This document shows, piece after piece, positions 1 to 10,832 of a DNA stretch of 64,000 nucleotides. The notes under the pieces are model-generated. The model was not told the DNA's origin. It saw only the letters and a program-made list of their open reading frames with translations, and ran no database searches. Every line of letters begins with the position of its first letter. The stretch's first letter is position 1. The translations under genes and the position numbers were made by a program. Source of the DNA: Limnanthes douglasii subsp. nivea (Eukaryota > Streptophyta > Magnoliopsida > Brassicales > Limnanthaceae); assembly GCA_036936605.1 (NCBI GenBank), contig JAUPFV010000001.1, forward strand, positions 77,519,910-77,583,909, given 5' to 3'.

Positions 1-800
1 AGGCTGTTTTTATCCTCACCATAGCTGATGTGAAGCCAGCAGCCATCATTTGACCTGAAATCAATCAAAACACTATAGTGTAACTTTTTGGTGATGTCAA
101 TCTCAATCCATGCATAGCAGGCATTAAACATAGCCCTGTATTGGCTGGAACCCATGACCTTATAGGTTAACTAATAGATTATGCTATAGATTGAATAACT
201 TCTTCATTATATAGAAATCATGGGATATTTTTTATCTTAACCTAGACAAGAACAATGGGATTTTCATACTTATGATTGAAATTAGGTAACCATTTCAAAA
301 TCCTCATGGAGTTGTCACTCACTGTTCACACATTTTGAGCCCATAAAATGTATAAGTCTGATTTGATAGAGAAATCGATTAAAATATGCATAGTATCCCA
401 GTTATAGATATTGTATTCTCCTTTAAATTTCTTTGAATAAAAGAATTGTTTAATTATTTGCTTCTTTGGAAGACCTTGCGAAAACTTACCGATTATAGTG
501 AACTTGTTGCAGGTCACAAGTCGATCTTTATATTCTTGATTGAATTGTATAGATTTATGATATTGTTTCTCTTGTGTTCTTGTAGGTTTGATGCTAGTTG
601 TAACTTGATTTGGGTTTGTAGTTTCAGCGTAATTTCTTTGTGATAAGAACTTTTCTGATATTTTTATTTCATTGCATTTTGTAAGATCCATATTAAGGAA
701 TTCTTTGTTGTAATTTGAAATATCGAGACTGTCCATGGCAACAAGAAGGAGGAAGATGAATTCAGCGGCACAAGAGAGCAGGATCACCAAGAGAAGAGGA
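1..800 (-). pseudogene. LINE ORF1 fragment (DUF4283-type), open at the left edge
   Basis: Read on the minus strand, this matches the N-terminal half of the LINE ORF1 at 58.6-59.9 kb in the same window. Shared blocks are F-T/S-I-[VI]-G-K-x5-GLPKKQ (about position 440-500) and A-M-x-N-A-C-Y-A-W-[VI]-E-I-D-I-T-K-K-L (about 70-150). In plant L1-type LINEs this region is the DUF4283 RNA-binding part of the nucleocapsid-like ORF1 product, followed by a CCHC knuckle and ORF2. Here the longest open stretch is about 154 codons (326-790) and the match then continues in another frame, so the copy is broken. The rest of the element, if present, lies left of the window. Identification rests on within-window homology and family knowledge; it is not a host gene. 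Confidence 0.75.
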
Positions 801-2515
801 GAATAAATTCAAGAAATGGACTTTGGTTTCTTGAAGCTCAAGCAAAAACCCCATTATAGAGGTATAAGTATAAACACCATGTTAAATTTATTCTTTATGA
901 AGGATTGCGCTCATATATTACCACTTGAGACTAAGCTAATAATTTTAATGTCTGAATTGATAAAATTTAATTTAGTAGGTTATGGCCATTTATTGAAAGA
1001 AGAATAAAAGGGTGTTATTAAACTAAAATAAACATTAAACATAATTGCATTATATTATGTAATTAAGATTTACGGTAGGTTTTCTTCAACCTACCGCATA
1101 ATTTTGTATGTTTAATTTTTATTAGATTGATCACTCCAAACCATAGCTTCTCTTTCTTATTGTATCCTTATCTCTTTATGTCTTTTGCAAGTCTTTTTCC
1201 AGATCGATCTAGGATACCATTTGTTGATAGTAGATCGATTAAAGACACATAACAAGATTTAAGGGACACACTTTATTAGTGGATCCGATACACTCAGAAG
1301 AACATAATCAATAAGAAAAAGAACACAGAGTTGACTCGTAAAATCAATCATTATTAAGATGATTAATTTGAACAATAAGTTTATGATGCATTATTCCTAG
1401 TAGTAGAATATATATACATAAAATGATGATTTTTTAGTTATTGTAATAGAATTATTGAGCAATTTAATAGAGTATATCTATCAGAGCGAAGGCTTCCATT
1501 GTGAATCGATATGAGATTGTATGTATATTTGAATTAATTATTTGAAAAATATGTTGGTTTAACTTATATAAATAATATTTGCATTTAGTATTATGTGTTG
1601 ATTGAGTTGGTTAAAGCCATAGATTTAAGGCTATATGAAAGCACATATTGATTAATTGAATCGAAGAGGCATGTTTAGGATTTCATGTTTGGTTTTTTAT
1701 ATTCTTTGAATCTTTGAATACTAAATTAGGGTTTCCCCTTAATTTAAGGTTAATTTTATGTTATAAAATTTACAGCAAAGAGACCCTAGACCAAAGGGTA
1801 AAACAGAAAATTGAAAGACAAGGCAAATGAGATATGTGTCGCAATCACCCATGCTTCAATCACGGTGAAGTGCTTTTGCTAGTCAAAATCAGCATTAGCT
1901 CGTTGCGACAAACACATGCTACCGTAAATAATAAGTTCCTCAATGTAGCAACAGGACCATGAGGGTTGCTAAGCTTGGGTTTTCCTTCTTTTTGTGACCT
2001 ATAACTGATGCGGGAAAAAAAGACCTTCGAAAGTTAAAGGTGTATTTTGACATAAATAAAGTTTTTATGAGTAATTGATAATTATGTCGTATAAAAGGAC
2101 CAATTTGTAACAAACAACAGATGGGACCACAATTAGTGAATTGTTTATGTGGGACCTCATAAACGTACTATAAAAGCACCACACCTCTTTTGGGGAATGA
2201 CAATTGATTAATGATTACACAATTATTACATATGAAGTTCTCTCTCTAAAATGTGGAGTTTATGTCTCAAAAATATCACTAAGTAGTTTATAACACGAAT
2301 TTAGTCCTCCAAATATTGTTTTACTCTAAATATCTCTGCCAAAGATTTCTGGAACTATCAGTAACCATTGATATATGTTTGGGTGTACTTATTGTTTGTA
2401 GTTGTTGTTTATTAATCCCCATACCAACCAGTGACATCATGTGGGAGGTCACAAACCCGAATATTTGGAATCCGAAAAAATAAATTGTAACCAGATATAT
2501 ATACATAAGTAAACA
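801..2515. other. Intergenic AT-rich DNA, no gene seen
   Basis: I see no conserved coding signal on either strand. One small perfect hairpin stands out at 1073-1096, with 9-bp arms CGGTAGGTT/AACCTACCG around a 6-nt loop. Its function is unknown. Short open frames here have no recognisable composition or motif. Confidence 0.5.
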
Positions 2516-2519
2516 ATCA

Positions 2520-2706
2520 CCTAAAGTACTGAAAGAAACATAAACAAATACAACAACTTAAAGCACTGAAAGTAACATGAAGCAAATATATTAAATTAAA
2601 TTGTTAAAAGGAAAATAAAACAAATACAATAACTTAAAGCACTTAAGGAAATATAAAATAAATACATTTAATTAAAGTGTTGAAAGGAACATAAAACAAA
2701 ACAAAA
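2520..2706. repeat. Degenerate short tandem repeat, unit about 45-50 bp
   Basis: Four or so imperfect units share the core ACTTAAAGCACTGAAAG followed by AACATAAA-CAAATA, with differing AT-rich spacers (2520-2706). The units are diverged, so the array looks old. Nothing suggests a function. Confidence 0.55.
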
Positions 2707-2710
2707 ATAG

Positions 2711-5160
2711 TCAAAATCATATCATTCGTTAAACTTCCTACTCCTCATTGCTTCCTATTTTTCAACGATTTGTTCCTCCATATAATGTAGCATATATTTT
2801 GTCAAAAAATCAGTTACTTTCAAATGGAACAAGTTATAGTCTTATTCATAATTTCCTATGGGGGAACATACGATATATTGGTTCACTTTTCAGATAATTG
2901 TACCTTATAATTACTTATTTACAATTGCGTAAAAACAATACAGATTTTCCTCATGCACCTCTGCACACATAATCGTACATGTAGTACATTATACATAACA
3001 CTTTATTGATAAACATATCAGTAGTCTCATTTTACCTTTTTATCTTCACATGTTTGACGTCGTGAAGGAGATGAGAGTCTTCACTTGCAGTCCATTCCAT
3101 ATCGAAACAGAAGTATGAGTTTCGTTATAGACTATATTTAAGTCAATTGAATTGTGTGTTTGAAATCATGTTACTATGAACATTTATATAGACAAAGCAT
3201 ATTTTTTGACTTATTATTGACAAGTAACATTCTGGCAGGACTTATTATTGACGGATAACCATATGACGAGACTTATTAGTAATGGGTAACCTTTATGCGT
3301 GAGTTACTAGGTGTTCATTTCGTTAATCGTTAATTATAGCTACCATGTTTATAAATATTTTAGTATGTCATAGCAATCATTAATCTTAACACTAATATTG
3401 TTTAAACATACTATTTGCATATGATTTATTTTTGTAAGATTGAAAAAAATTTATTGTTTCCGCCGCCATATAGATGGTGGATGTTGTATCATGTTCGCCA
3501 GACGGTGGCGACAACATGTCAACTTTTAAGACTTTTAATGTCTTTTTTTTCCTTATCGTCTGTCATGGCCATGGTGCACGTATCAACATTTGCGTCTTTT
3601 ACCGCTTCTTAGGGTACTTTAGGCGCCAACGGTTGACGTCCTTGCCAATCCAAATGCCAACCATTGGCGCCCAAGTTTGTATTTGCGCTAGTTCATGGTG
3701 GTAACAAGCACAAATACAATTTCTAAATTTAATTTAAGATAAAAACAAATTTAAACCTATACATTAGACAAAAATCCTAAAAAACATTTATGATTGCTAA
3801 AATAACGTTGAATCCAAAATATAATCAAACAAGTTCATAATTACAAAATGTGAAACATTCATGATTGTCTAATCAACTTATAGTAATTTCGTAGAAATTT
3901 TAAAAAACACACACATGTATGCATTTTGTTAAGTTTACTATTAATGACTAGTATTCTATATGCGCCGGTGTTGGTTATTGTAGTCGAAAAAAAAATATCG
4001 ACTCTAGACAGAATTGACATTGATCAAGGATTAGCATCTTCTCTAGCAATGTGCACCCACATAGGATATATCGTTGGTAAATGTGAACTTTTAGTCATAG
4101 CAACTAATAAAAATAAGACAAAAAGAACAAAAAGTAATAAATAGGTATATATATATATAACAAATATTTAATTTTAATAACTAAATGTGTTTAGTAGAAA
4201 ATTTATTTATGAATAAAATTATTATTGTTCACAAAAGCTACCTCGATCTCTTTTTAAAATTCGTCTATTGATGGAACCCTCAGGTGCTAGAGAATAGAAA
4301 ACAACTAATATTCTAACAGTCCATTCTTTTTATAATATCTTAACCGGTGTAGTTCTTTATCGACTTTATCATATTCACGTGAATATTCAGAACTTAAATA
4401 AAACTTTATATGTTTTTATAGTTGGTGTACTAGCTTTTGTCTAATGGGGTGCCATTCACTTTCAACGCCAATCAAACCATGGGTGATGTTTCTAAACCCA
4501 CAATTTCTATCGGGTCGAACGTTGGTAATTTTGTTTATGAAAATATGCATAAAGTATGGAATGTCATATGCATACCCATGTCCAGTATATAAAGCAACAC
4601 CATTGGAATTTGTTTAATGATAATTAAGGGTTTTGTGTTAAATTTATTCGCCGCAATCGGAGTTCTTATACTATTAGATGCAATTCGAGCTTGTTTAGAT
4701 GTCGGGGTATTGACTCTGGAATTAGTACAGGCTTTCTGACGACTGTTCTAGTGGTGCTACCAATAATACCGACTGGTGTTCCAAAATTTACAATCGATGT
4801 TCCCATTTTTAGGTTCCCGCACTATCCACATGGAATTCGAACCACTCGTGTTGCGTATTCGTGCATAGAATAATCCATTTTGGTATAATAATCAACATAA
4901 GTTTTCTTTCATTACTACTGATAAGTCTAAGTAATTTTGAAGGAGAAAGAACCATTTAAATATAATTATACATTGATTATGAGAGTTTTTAAAGAGAGAA
5001 AGTAGTTAAAACTCAAAAAGTGTTCAATCATCCTTATTCCAAGAGTAGTACACCTATTTATAAGTGATATGGTTAAATGTAACAAGTTTGGTTTGTTATC
5101 TCGATACCTCATCTTACTTTTCTACTTAATACAAACATATTTCTTACCAATTACATATCT
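2711..5160. other. Intergenic DNA, no supportable gene
   Basis: The sequence is AT-rich with scattered GC-richer patches (3460-3700, 4440-4870). Short frames in those patches show no motif I recognise and no matching exon-intron structure. A repeated phrase around GACTTATTATTGAC occurs at 3205-3290. The patches could be decayed transposon coding DNA, but I cannot assign a family. Confidence 0.4.
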
Positions 5161-5164
5161 AATT

Positions 5165-6850
5165 CTTGGGTAAAAAGAACCGTTAGTCCCCATGTTTACC
5201 ACTTGGATCGACTTAGTCCCCTTCGTTCACTTCTGCATAAAACTCATCCCCTTCATTTTAAAAATTTGTAAATATAGTCCATCCGCACATGTGAAGCCTG
5301 AGAGATTGACACGTGTCATTAAGTTTTGTTACAAGATTGGTCCCCCAAATTGTTGGCCAAAAATACCACTGTCCATGTCAAGTAAGTTGCCAATTAAGCT
5401 GCATAGTCAGATTTTCGATTTACTATAAAAAGTTACCATTTACCATCAAAGTTACCATTTATCCACAATTATTTTAATCGGACCGGGTCGAAACCAATTA
5501 AAACTAACCCAACCCGAAAACCCAATCTATTCTAACCTAAACCCGAAAAAACCAATTACTCTAACCAAAACCCTTAATTAAATCAATTCGATAGAAAATC
5601 ATAATTTCACTTCTTCTGTCATGTTGTTCTTCAACCTCACATAAATACGCGATTGATTTCTTTTAAGCTCAGTTATAGAATGGTACCTCCATGATTTTCG
5701 AAAATCCCAACTACATATCATTTTCTCTATCCATCATAGCTTCCACAAATCCATGAGCTAGATAATGAAGAAGGAAGGGTGTTGTCTATTGCCTCATTGT
5801 TTAGCATACTGTTTGGGTAACCTTCCGTCTGTATAGTAGTAATACTAGTAACTCCTTTTAAACCTGACTTCATTTCTTGTTCTTGTGGTAATTTTTTATT
5901 TTCTCACAAAAAATCATCGTCCAGAAGGAAATCGCGCCAGCTAAATGCTTGCCCGGCAGTCGAACAAGTTGACGAAGAAGTAGTGCTGGAAGAAGTAAAT
6001 ATATTAAATATTTTGTTTAAAATTAAATAATTGATTATCGTTAATGAATGATATAATTAGTAAATAATTAGATAAATATATTAATTAAAAATCAAATCAT
6101 AGATGAAAATTAAGTGAGAGAATAATTATATAGATATTGTGTTAAAATTGTTGTATTCACTTTTTCATAAAGTTAACTTTAACATTTTAATCATCGATTT
6201 AAAATTGAATTTTAATGGTATTCTCTGTCTCTTTCTCTCTCACTCGAACTCAAGCCAAAATTATAAAAGAAAAAGGTTGGTCGGAAACCGAGGCGATTGC
6301 ATTTCTCGTCTCACCCCTTTTTTCTCCAATTGAATTCTGGACTACGATTTTTGCTGTGTTGAAGTTAGGGTTTATGTATATGAGATAATTTGTTATCGGC
6401 TGTTTTGTTTGAGTAATTGATTCGTGATCAAAATGTATAATTGATTGGTGTTTGTTTTGATGATAGATTTGTGATTATGGCGGTGGTGATTCATTCTCGG
6501 GTGAGCGATGTTGTGGAAGTGGGTTTTCGGGTTATTAGGGTTTTTTAGGTTCAAATCGATTTAATTAAATAAATGGGTTAGATTAATTGGGTTTTGGATT
6601 TTCGGATTTGTGCTAGATTATTTTGGGTTTTTTGGCCAGAAGTTAAATTTGGATTCGATCCATTTATAAAATTGGTAGGTAAATAATAATGTTTTTAAAA
6701 AATAAATTATAATTTTTTAAAGTGACGGGTCAATCTCTCACCCTTCACATTTTACCTCTAATACATTCTGCCTTTAATTCTTTATATTTACAATTTACAC
6801 CATTTCTGGTAACTTTACCTATTGAATAGTATTTATTTTCATCCTCACTT
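5165..6850. mobile_element. Probable non-autonomous DNA transposon with long, diverged terminal inverted repeats
   Basis: The two flanks are inverted, imperfect copies of each other. GTGAAGCCTGAGAGATTGAC near 5293 is mirrored at 6720-6755 by the complement of GTGAAGGGTGAGAGATTGAC. The AACCCAA-rich stretch 5490-5590 is mirrored by the GGGTT-rich stretch 6530-6650, including TTAATTAAAT-[CG]A on both sides. The outer left sequence (GTTAGTCCCC..., ACTTAGTCCCCTT) has the 'TTAGTCCC' style often seen at plant Mutator-like element ends. No transposase is visible inside. Exact ends and target duplication could not be fixed by eye, so the family assignment is tentative. Confidence 0.45.
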
Positions 6851-7542
6851 ATTTATATTTTCATCAACAACGACCATGAATACTTCAAACATAAAATTTC
6901 AGGCTCTATATGTCATCGATGGTGGGACACATTCTTCGTAGGCAAAATATTTAATGCGGCTCCTTCCACCATTACAAATGATGTTGTCCGCATCTAATCA
7001 GAACATTGTTGCAGGTGTTCTTCACCACTAAAAAAAATGAATAATTTTTAGATTTTATTTAGAAACTAAATTTTCAAAAAAGTACATACAAGACCTTATG
7101 AACATCTTGTCATCATCAATGATGACAGTTTCATGGCTTCACGAAAAAAGAAAATGATACCCTAAATTACATGAAATGTTAATTTTTATTTAGATTTTGT
7201 TAGATATTACTTTGTTAAGCAACTTTATAACACAAATAATGATAAAAAATATAACCAACAACTTTTAACTTATGTTGGGAGTCAACATGGGATTGAGGTA
7301 CTTTTATCAAACCAGATACTCTAGAAGCCTAGAACTCAACTTTATTTGTGTAAGTAATAAAGTAACACATTATTTATGTATGAAAAAGATGACCAATCGT
7401 GAATAAAATTAAAGTTTTTAGAATTCCTTATACATCGTAACTATTGCCTTATTAGATCTGAAATTGCAGAACTAAACTTATTGTCCATTTATACTTGCAA
7501 ACCTCAAAACTAGATTTGAAATTACGTAGTTAATCAGACCAG
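6851..7542. other. 3' flank of the I29 gene; no other gene seen
   Basis: This AT-rich DNA lies downstream of the minus-strand I29 gene. It would hold that gene's 3'UTR and any further exons. I do not see the papain-fold catalytic motifs (QGxCGSCWAF, or the His and Asn blocks) in any frame, so a full cysteine protease is not encoded here. Confidence 0.45.
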
Positions 7543-7854
7543 TCAGTCTCGGCAATCCCGTACAGCAGCAGCAAGCCAAGCAATAAACTCATCAGAGGTT
7601 TGATCTGAAAACTGTTCTAAATCTGAAAACTGTTCTAAATCCATAGAACAGCTATGTTTTCCTCCTTTTTTAAATTCTTTTTTCAATTCTTCGACGAGTT
7701 TCAGAGTCCTTTTGAATATCGCAAACCTCTTTTCTTTTTCAATCTCATCCGCATAAACTTTTCCGTGCTTCAACATCCAGTCCGAAAACGTTTTAGCTAC
7801 ATCATCATCCTCTAGTGTTTTAGTTAGACCATCATCCTCTAGCTTACAAGACAT
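7543..7854 (-). CDS. Small stand-alone I29 (cathepsin propeptide inhibitor) domain protein, 103 aa
   Basis: The predicted protein begins MSCKLEDD and contains the I29 pattern F-x-D-W-x-x-K-H-G-K-x-Y...E-K-x-x-R-F-x-I-F-K...F-S-D-x-T-x-x-E-F. This is the ERFNIN-like helix plus the FSDLTxxEF element that blocks the active site in papain-family proenzymes. Length is about that of a propeptide alone, and no catalytic domain follows. The ATG at 7854 is preferred over the further-upstream open frame because it follows a good 3' splice site (pyrimidine-rich tract ending TTTTAG, 9-11 nt upstream). This fits a 5'UTR intron whose donor (GTCAG|GTTTATT) lies near 8592. The C-terminal part carries an exact 18-bp duplication giving LEQFSDLEQFSD, which breaks the usual spacing of the FSD motif. 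It may be a free protease inhibitor or a remnant of a protease gene. Confidence 0.6.
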   Translation of the reverse strand: MSCKLEDDGLTKTLEDDDVAKTFSDWMLKHGKVYADEIEKEKRFAIFKRTLKLVEELKKEFKKGGKHSCSMDLEQFSDLEQFSDQTSDEFIAWLAAAVRDCRD

Positions 7855-8740
7855 GCTTGGGAAGCTAAAACAGTAGAATAAAAACAAAACTTAATATTAA
7901 CCTCATTCTTCAAAAATACTACGTGATATAATATAAACAACAATGAAGACAATGAAGATGTAGCATGTTTTAAAAGGAAGGTGTCAGTTAGACAACCATA
8001 CAATCAACTCAGCTAGCCACTGAAAGACCAGATGAGAATGATCCTCCTCACCCGCCACCGACTACCCAAAGGAGGAAGGAAAGCCTCAGAACCACAGCCA
8101 AGTAAGAATTTCGTCAAATTATATTCAGACGGTAATTCCAGATATAATACTAATCATCATCGGCAATCATCATAGAAAATATTAATATATATAATAACAT
8201 GTAATCGCTAAAATCGGCTCTGTATAATCATGGGTATATAGATAAACAGGTTCCTATCGGTAAGCGAAATAAGAAATCGATTTGGGTTAGCATCGAATAT
8301 CATCGCTATACAGCTATCACCGATGTGGCATCAGACCTTCTCTATCCTATACACAAAAAATTATAAAATCATCCCATCGGTGACCCGTTTCAAATCACCC
8401 ACGCAACGGAAAACCGACGAGCATATAACAAATAAACAATTTTCCAAAAGAAGCGAACCACAAAGATTCAGAATCAGATGGGTTGTCAATCCCCGCTTCG
8501 TATGGGATTGTTTCTTCATCGGGATTTTTCACAATTACACTAACGAAAATTAACATTAATCGATGCACTTACAAATCAAATGAGGAATAAACCTGACGAA
8601 GAAGGAACGGATTTGATTCGGTTTCGGAGAAAACGAAGTGTCGAATAGCTATATGTATGTGGAACACTGAAACCATAACCCTAATTCTACAAAGAATTTA
8701 GGCTTTTGGAAGACGTGGGGGATCCGAATGGTGCGGCTCT
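7855..8740 (-). promoter_or_regulatory. Promoter, 5'UTR and 5' intron of the I29 gene; duplicated at 32.88-33.61 kb
   Basis: Read on the minus strand, 8740-8600 holds a GGGCC/GCCCA-type site (8739-8743 region), a degenerate telo-box (TAGGGTTATGG, near 8680) and a TATA-like stretch. A 5'UTR ending CGTCAG then leads to a GT donor near 8592. The block 8071-8740 is clearly homologous to 32877-33610, where the telo-box is intact. The intron would run to the acceptor near 7863. Telo-box plus TGGGCC ('site II') arrangements are known from plant translation-related and housekeeping promoters. That the I29 coding exon uses this promoter is inference from spacing and splice-site sequence. Confidence 0.45.
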
Positions 8741-10038
8741 GGCCCATACATAATGAATTGGACTATTCTTGTAATTTTATGTAGAAAGAAATATTAAATA
8801 AATTTTAGAAAAAAATAAATTAAATACATTTAATTTCTAAGAAATATATTTATATCATTTATTTTTATATTTTTAACTTCTATCAACTTTCAAATCACGC
8901 AGTAAATTAAAGGCTAAAAAGCATAGCAGGTTTCTTATGTTTTTCAACTGTATCACGTTAGTCCCTTTCTTTTAATTTTATATTAACAGGCGTCTTACAT
9001 TTTATAAACGTACAAACATATCATTTTTTGAAAAATGTGAGGGACCTATTCATTACAAATTGAAAATGTGAGGCACTTGTTTATTACAAACGTGAGGATC
9101 TATTTATTACGAAAAAAAGAAATGTTTCTTACATTTTTAAAACATATGGATCTGCTTATACAAAAGTAAAAGAAAATGATTGGTGTGAGACAATTGGCAA
9201 ACATGAGAGACGTGTCATGTATTTTTTTACCCAAAATTAGACAATAGAGCTATGTATTGAGGCAAAATAGGGTCGTATTATAGCCTAAAAACATACATTA
9301 ACAGCGTAGTAGAGTCAGAATTGAGAAATATGAAAATTTTAAATTTACTAACCAGAGAGCGAGTTTTTTATATATAAACTTATGGTTGGTTTCTTATAGA
9401 AAATATGTTTTATATAAATGAGAGTATTGTAATAAATTGAGACTTAGTTTGTCTCATTATAATTCAATCTCATTCTAACAAAAATGGTCTCATTTTATTC
9501 TTGTACAATAACAAATATCATAGAAACAAATATCATAAAATTTGAGGTTATAGAACAATCTACATCCACAAACAATAAATTTAATTTTATAAATAAATTA
9601 ATTACAATGAATTAGAGAAAAATAATTTAATATAAATTTATAACTTTATATCCCAATTATATATATATATATATATATATGGTAATTCTTCAAAAAATCA
9701 TCAATTTTAAAATCATTTATTTCCTCTGATAAAAAATCGTTGGTTCTACAAATATTACTTATTTATATAATCGTCTATGAATATATACTAATACAAACAT
9801 AAATTGTGATCAGAATATCAAAATAATAATCGTATAACAAATTTGTACCAATATTCATATCAATAACTATAATAAAATAACACACCAAGTTATTACCACA
9901 AACTTGTACTAATATTTATGTCAGCGGACCTAATAAAATAGTACACTCAATTAATTAAAAAAACATGTAACGCATTTACATATCAGTTATCCTCCATTTA
10001 AATCCAAGTAAATATATCAATGTATCAAATATAGTTTC
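8741..10038. other. Intergenic DNA with weak repeats
   Basis: The sequence is very AT-rich. Around 9030-9120 a phrase like ATGTGAGG-ACTTGTTTATTACAAA recurs two to three times. An (AT)n run occupies about 9657-9680. No gene is supported. Confidence 0.5.
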
Positions 10039-10043
10039 ATACT

Positions 10044-10372
10044 TGGTTTGGTTTATTTTGGACTAGGGGTAGTCTAGTAAAGTGTTTTGTGAAGTTTCAA
10101 AGTATTAAGTGTTTGGTGTAGAATGTACTGAGATAATTGAGCAACTTGGTTGTATTAAATGTTCATTACCCCAATTAATGAAAGTAGTTTGGATATTTAT
10201 ACTCTTAATTAAGGACCCGTGGGCTTATGGGTCAAGTTATGAAATTGGGTCAAGTTTAAGGACACATTAATCTTATTAAGTAGATTAGCAAATAGTTTAA
10301 TCAAGAGGTGTTTTTACTTTTGTCGTGTCTGGATTATTTAGTGGGTTGTGTCTCAATATTCTGAACTCATTA
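10044..10372 (-). repeat. 3' LTR of gypsy element 1
   Basis: Direct repeat partner of 19951-20320, starting TGGTTTGGTTTATTTT on the plus strand and ending at CTCATTA, where the partner has CTCATCA. It lacks 41 bp present in the other LTR near its inner end. The terminal dinucleotide is mutated here. A weak purine run on the minus strand (AAAAAATGGG) just inside is a possible remnant of the polypurine tract. Confidence 0.92.
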
Positions 10373-10699
10373 GTAGCCCATTTTTTAGGCCTTGTCAAAA
10401 ATCTTTGGTAGGACTAAAAAATCTACTAAGCCAGTAATGACTTTGTCCGACCTATTTGTGCGGTCCGTATTGTGAATTTTATTTTCATCATTAACCCAGT
10501 TCGAAGTCTGTCCGAACTGATTTCTCTTTCCAGAATTTTAAGAGTTTTCTTCTTGGATTGTGGGACACGTGTCAATATCTGGTTCGACCTACCAGACGTC
10601 ATTCTTCCTAGATCGGCGCGCCCACTATGTCTAGAAAGTTACCTATGCATTTAATCCTTCACACATTTGCGCCGTTTTTAATCATTGTCAAACCTTCTT

Positions 10700-10832
10700 C
10701 AACTTCTCCTAGGTAATAGTTATTTTTTCTACTGTTATATAAATCGTTTTTCACTATTTAATTTTCTTCATCACTCAAAGCCTTTCTAGAGAGATTTTCA
10801 TTCTTATCTTCAACTTGTTCTTGAGGAGTTTT
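10700..10832 (+). promoter_or_regulatory. Candidate promoter/leader of the opposite-strand gene in element 1
   Basis: A TATA-like TATATAAAT at about 10736-10744 is followed by a pyrimidine-rich, ATG-free leader of roughly 65-90 nt. The first ATG is at 10833, where a plus-strand frame opens (MFTTRNALVKGG). This is a textbook layout for a plant RNA polymerase II promoter reading against the retroelement. Promoter activity itself is inference. Confidence 0.4.

Noticed and set aside
326..790. A 154-codon minus-strand frame as a host gene
   Set aside because: It is part of a LINE ORF1, matched by the LINE at 58.6-59.9 kb.
1073..1096. Hairpin as a bacterial-type terminator
   Set aside because: The DNA is plant nuclear; such terminators do not apply, and no T-run follows.
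3415..3704. Two overlapping plus-strand frames in a GC-richer patch
   Set aside because: No motif, no splice support and low-complexity composition; could be decayed transposon but not supportable.
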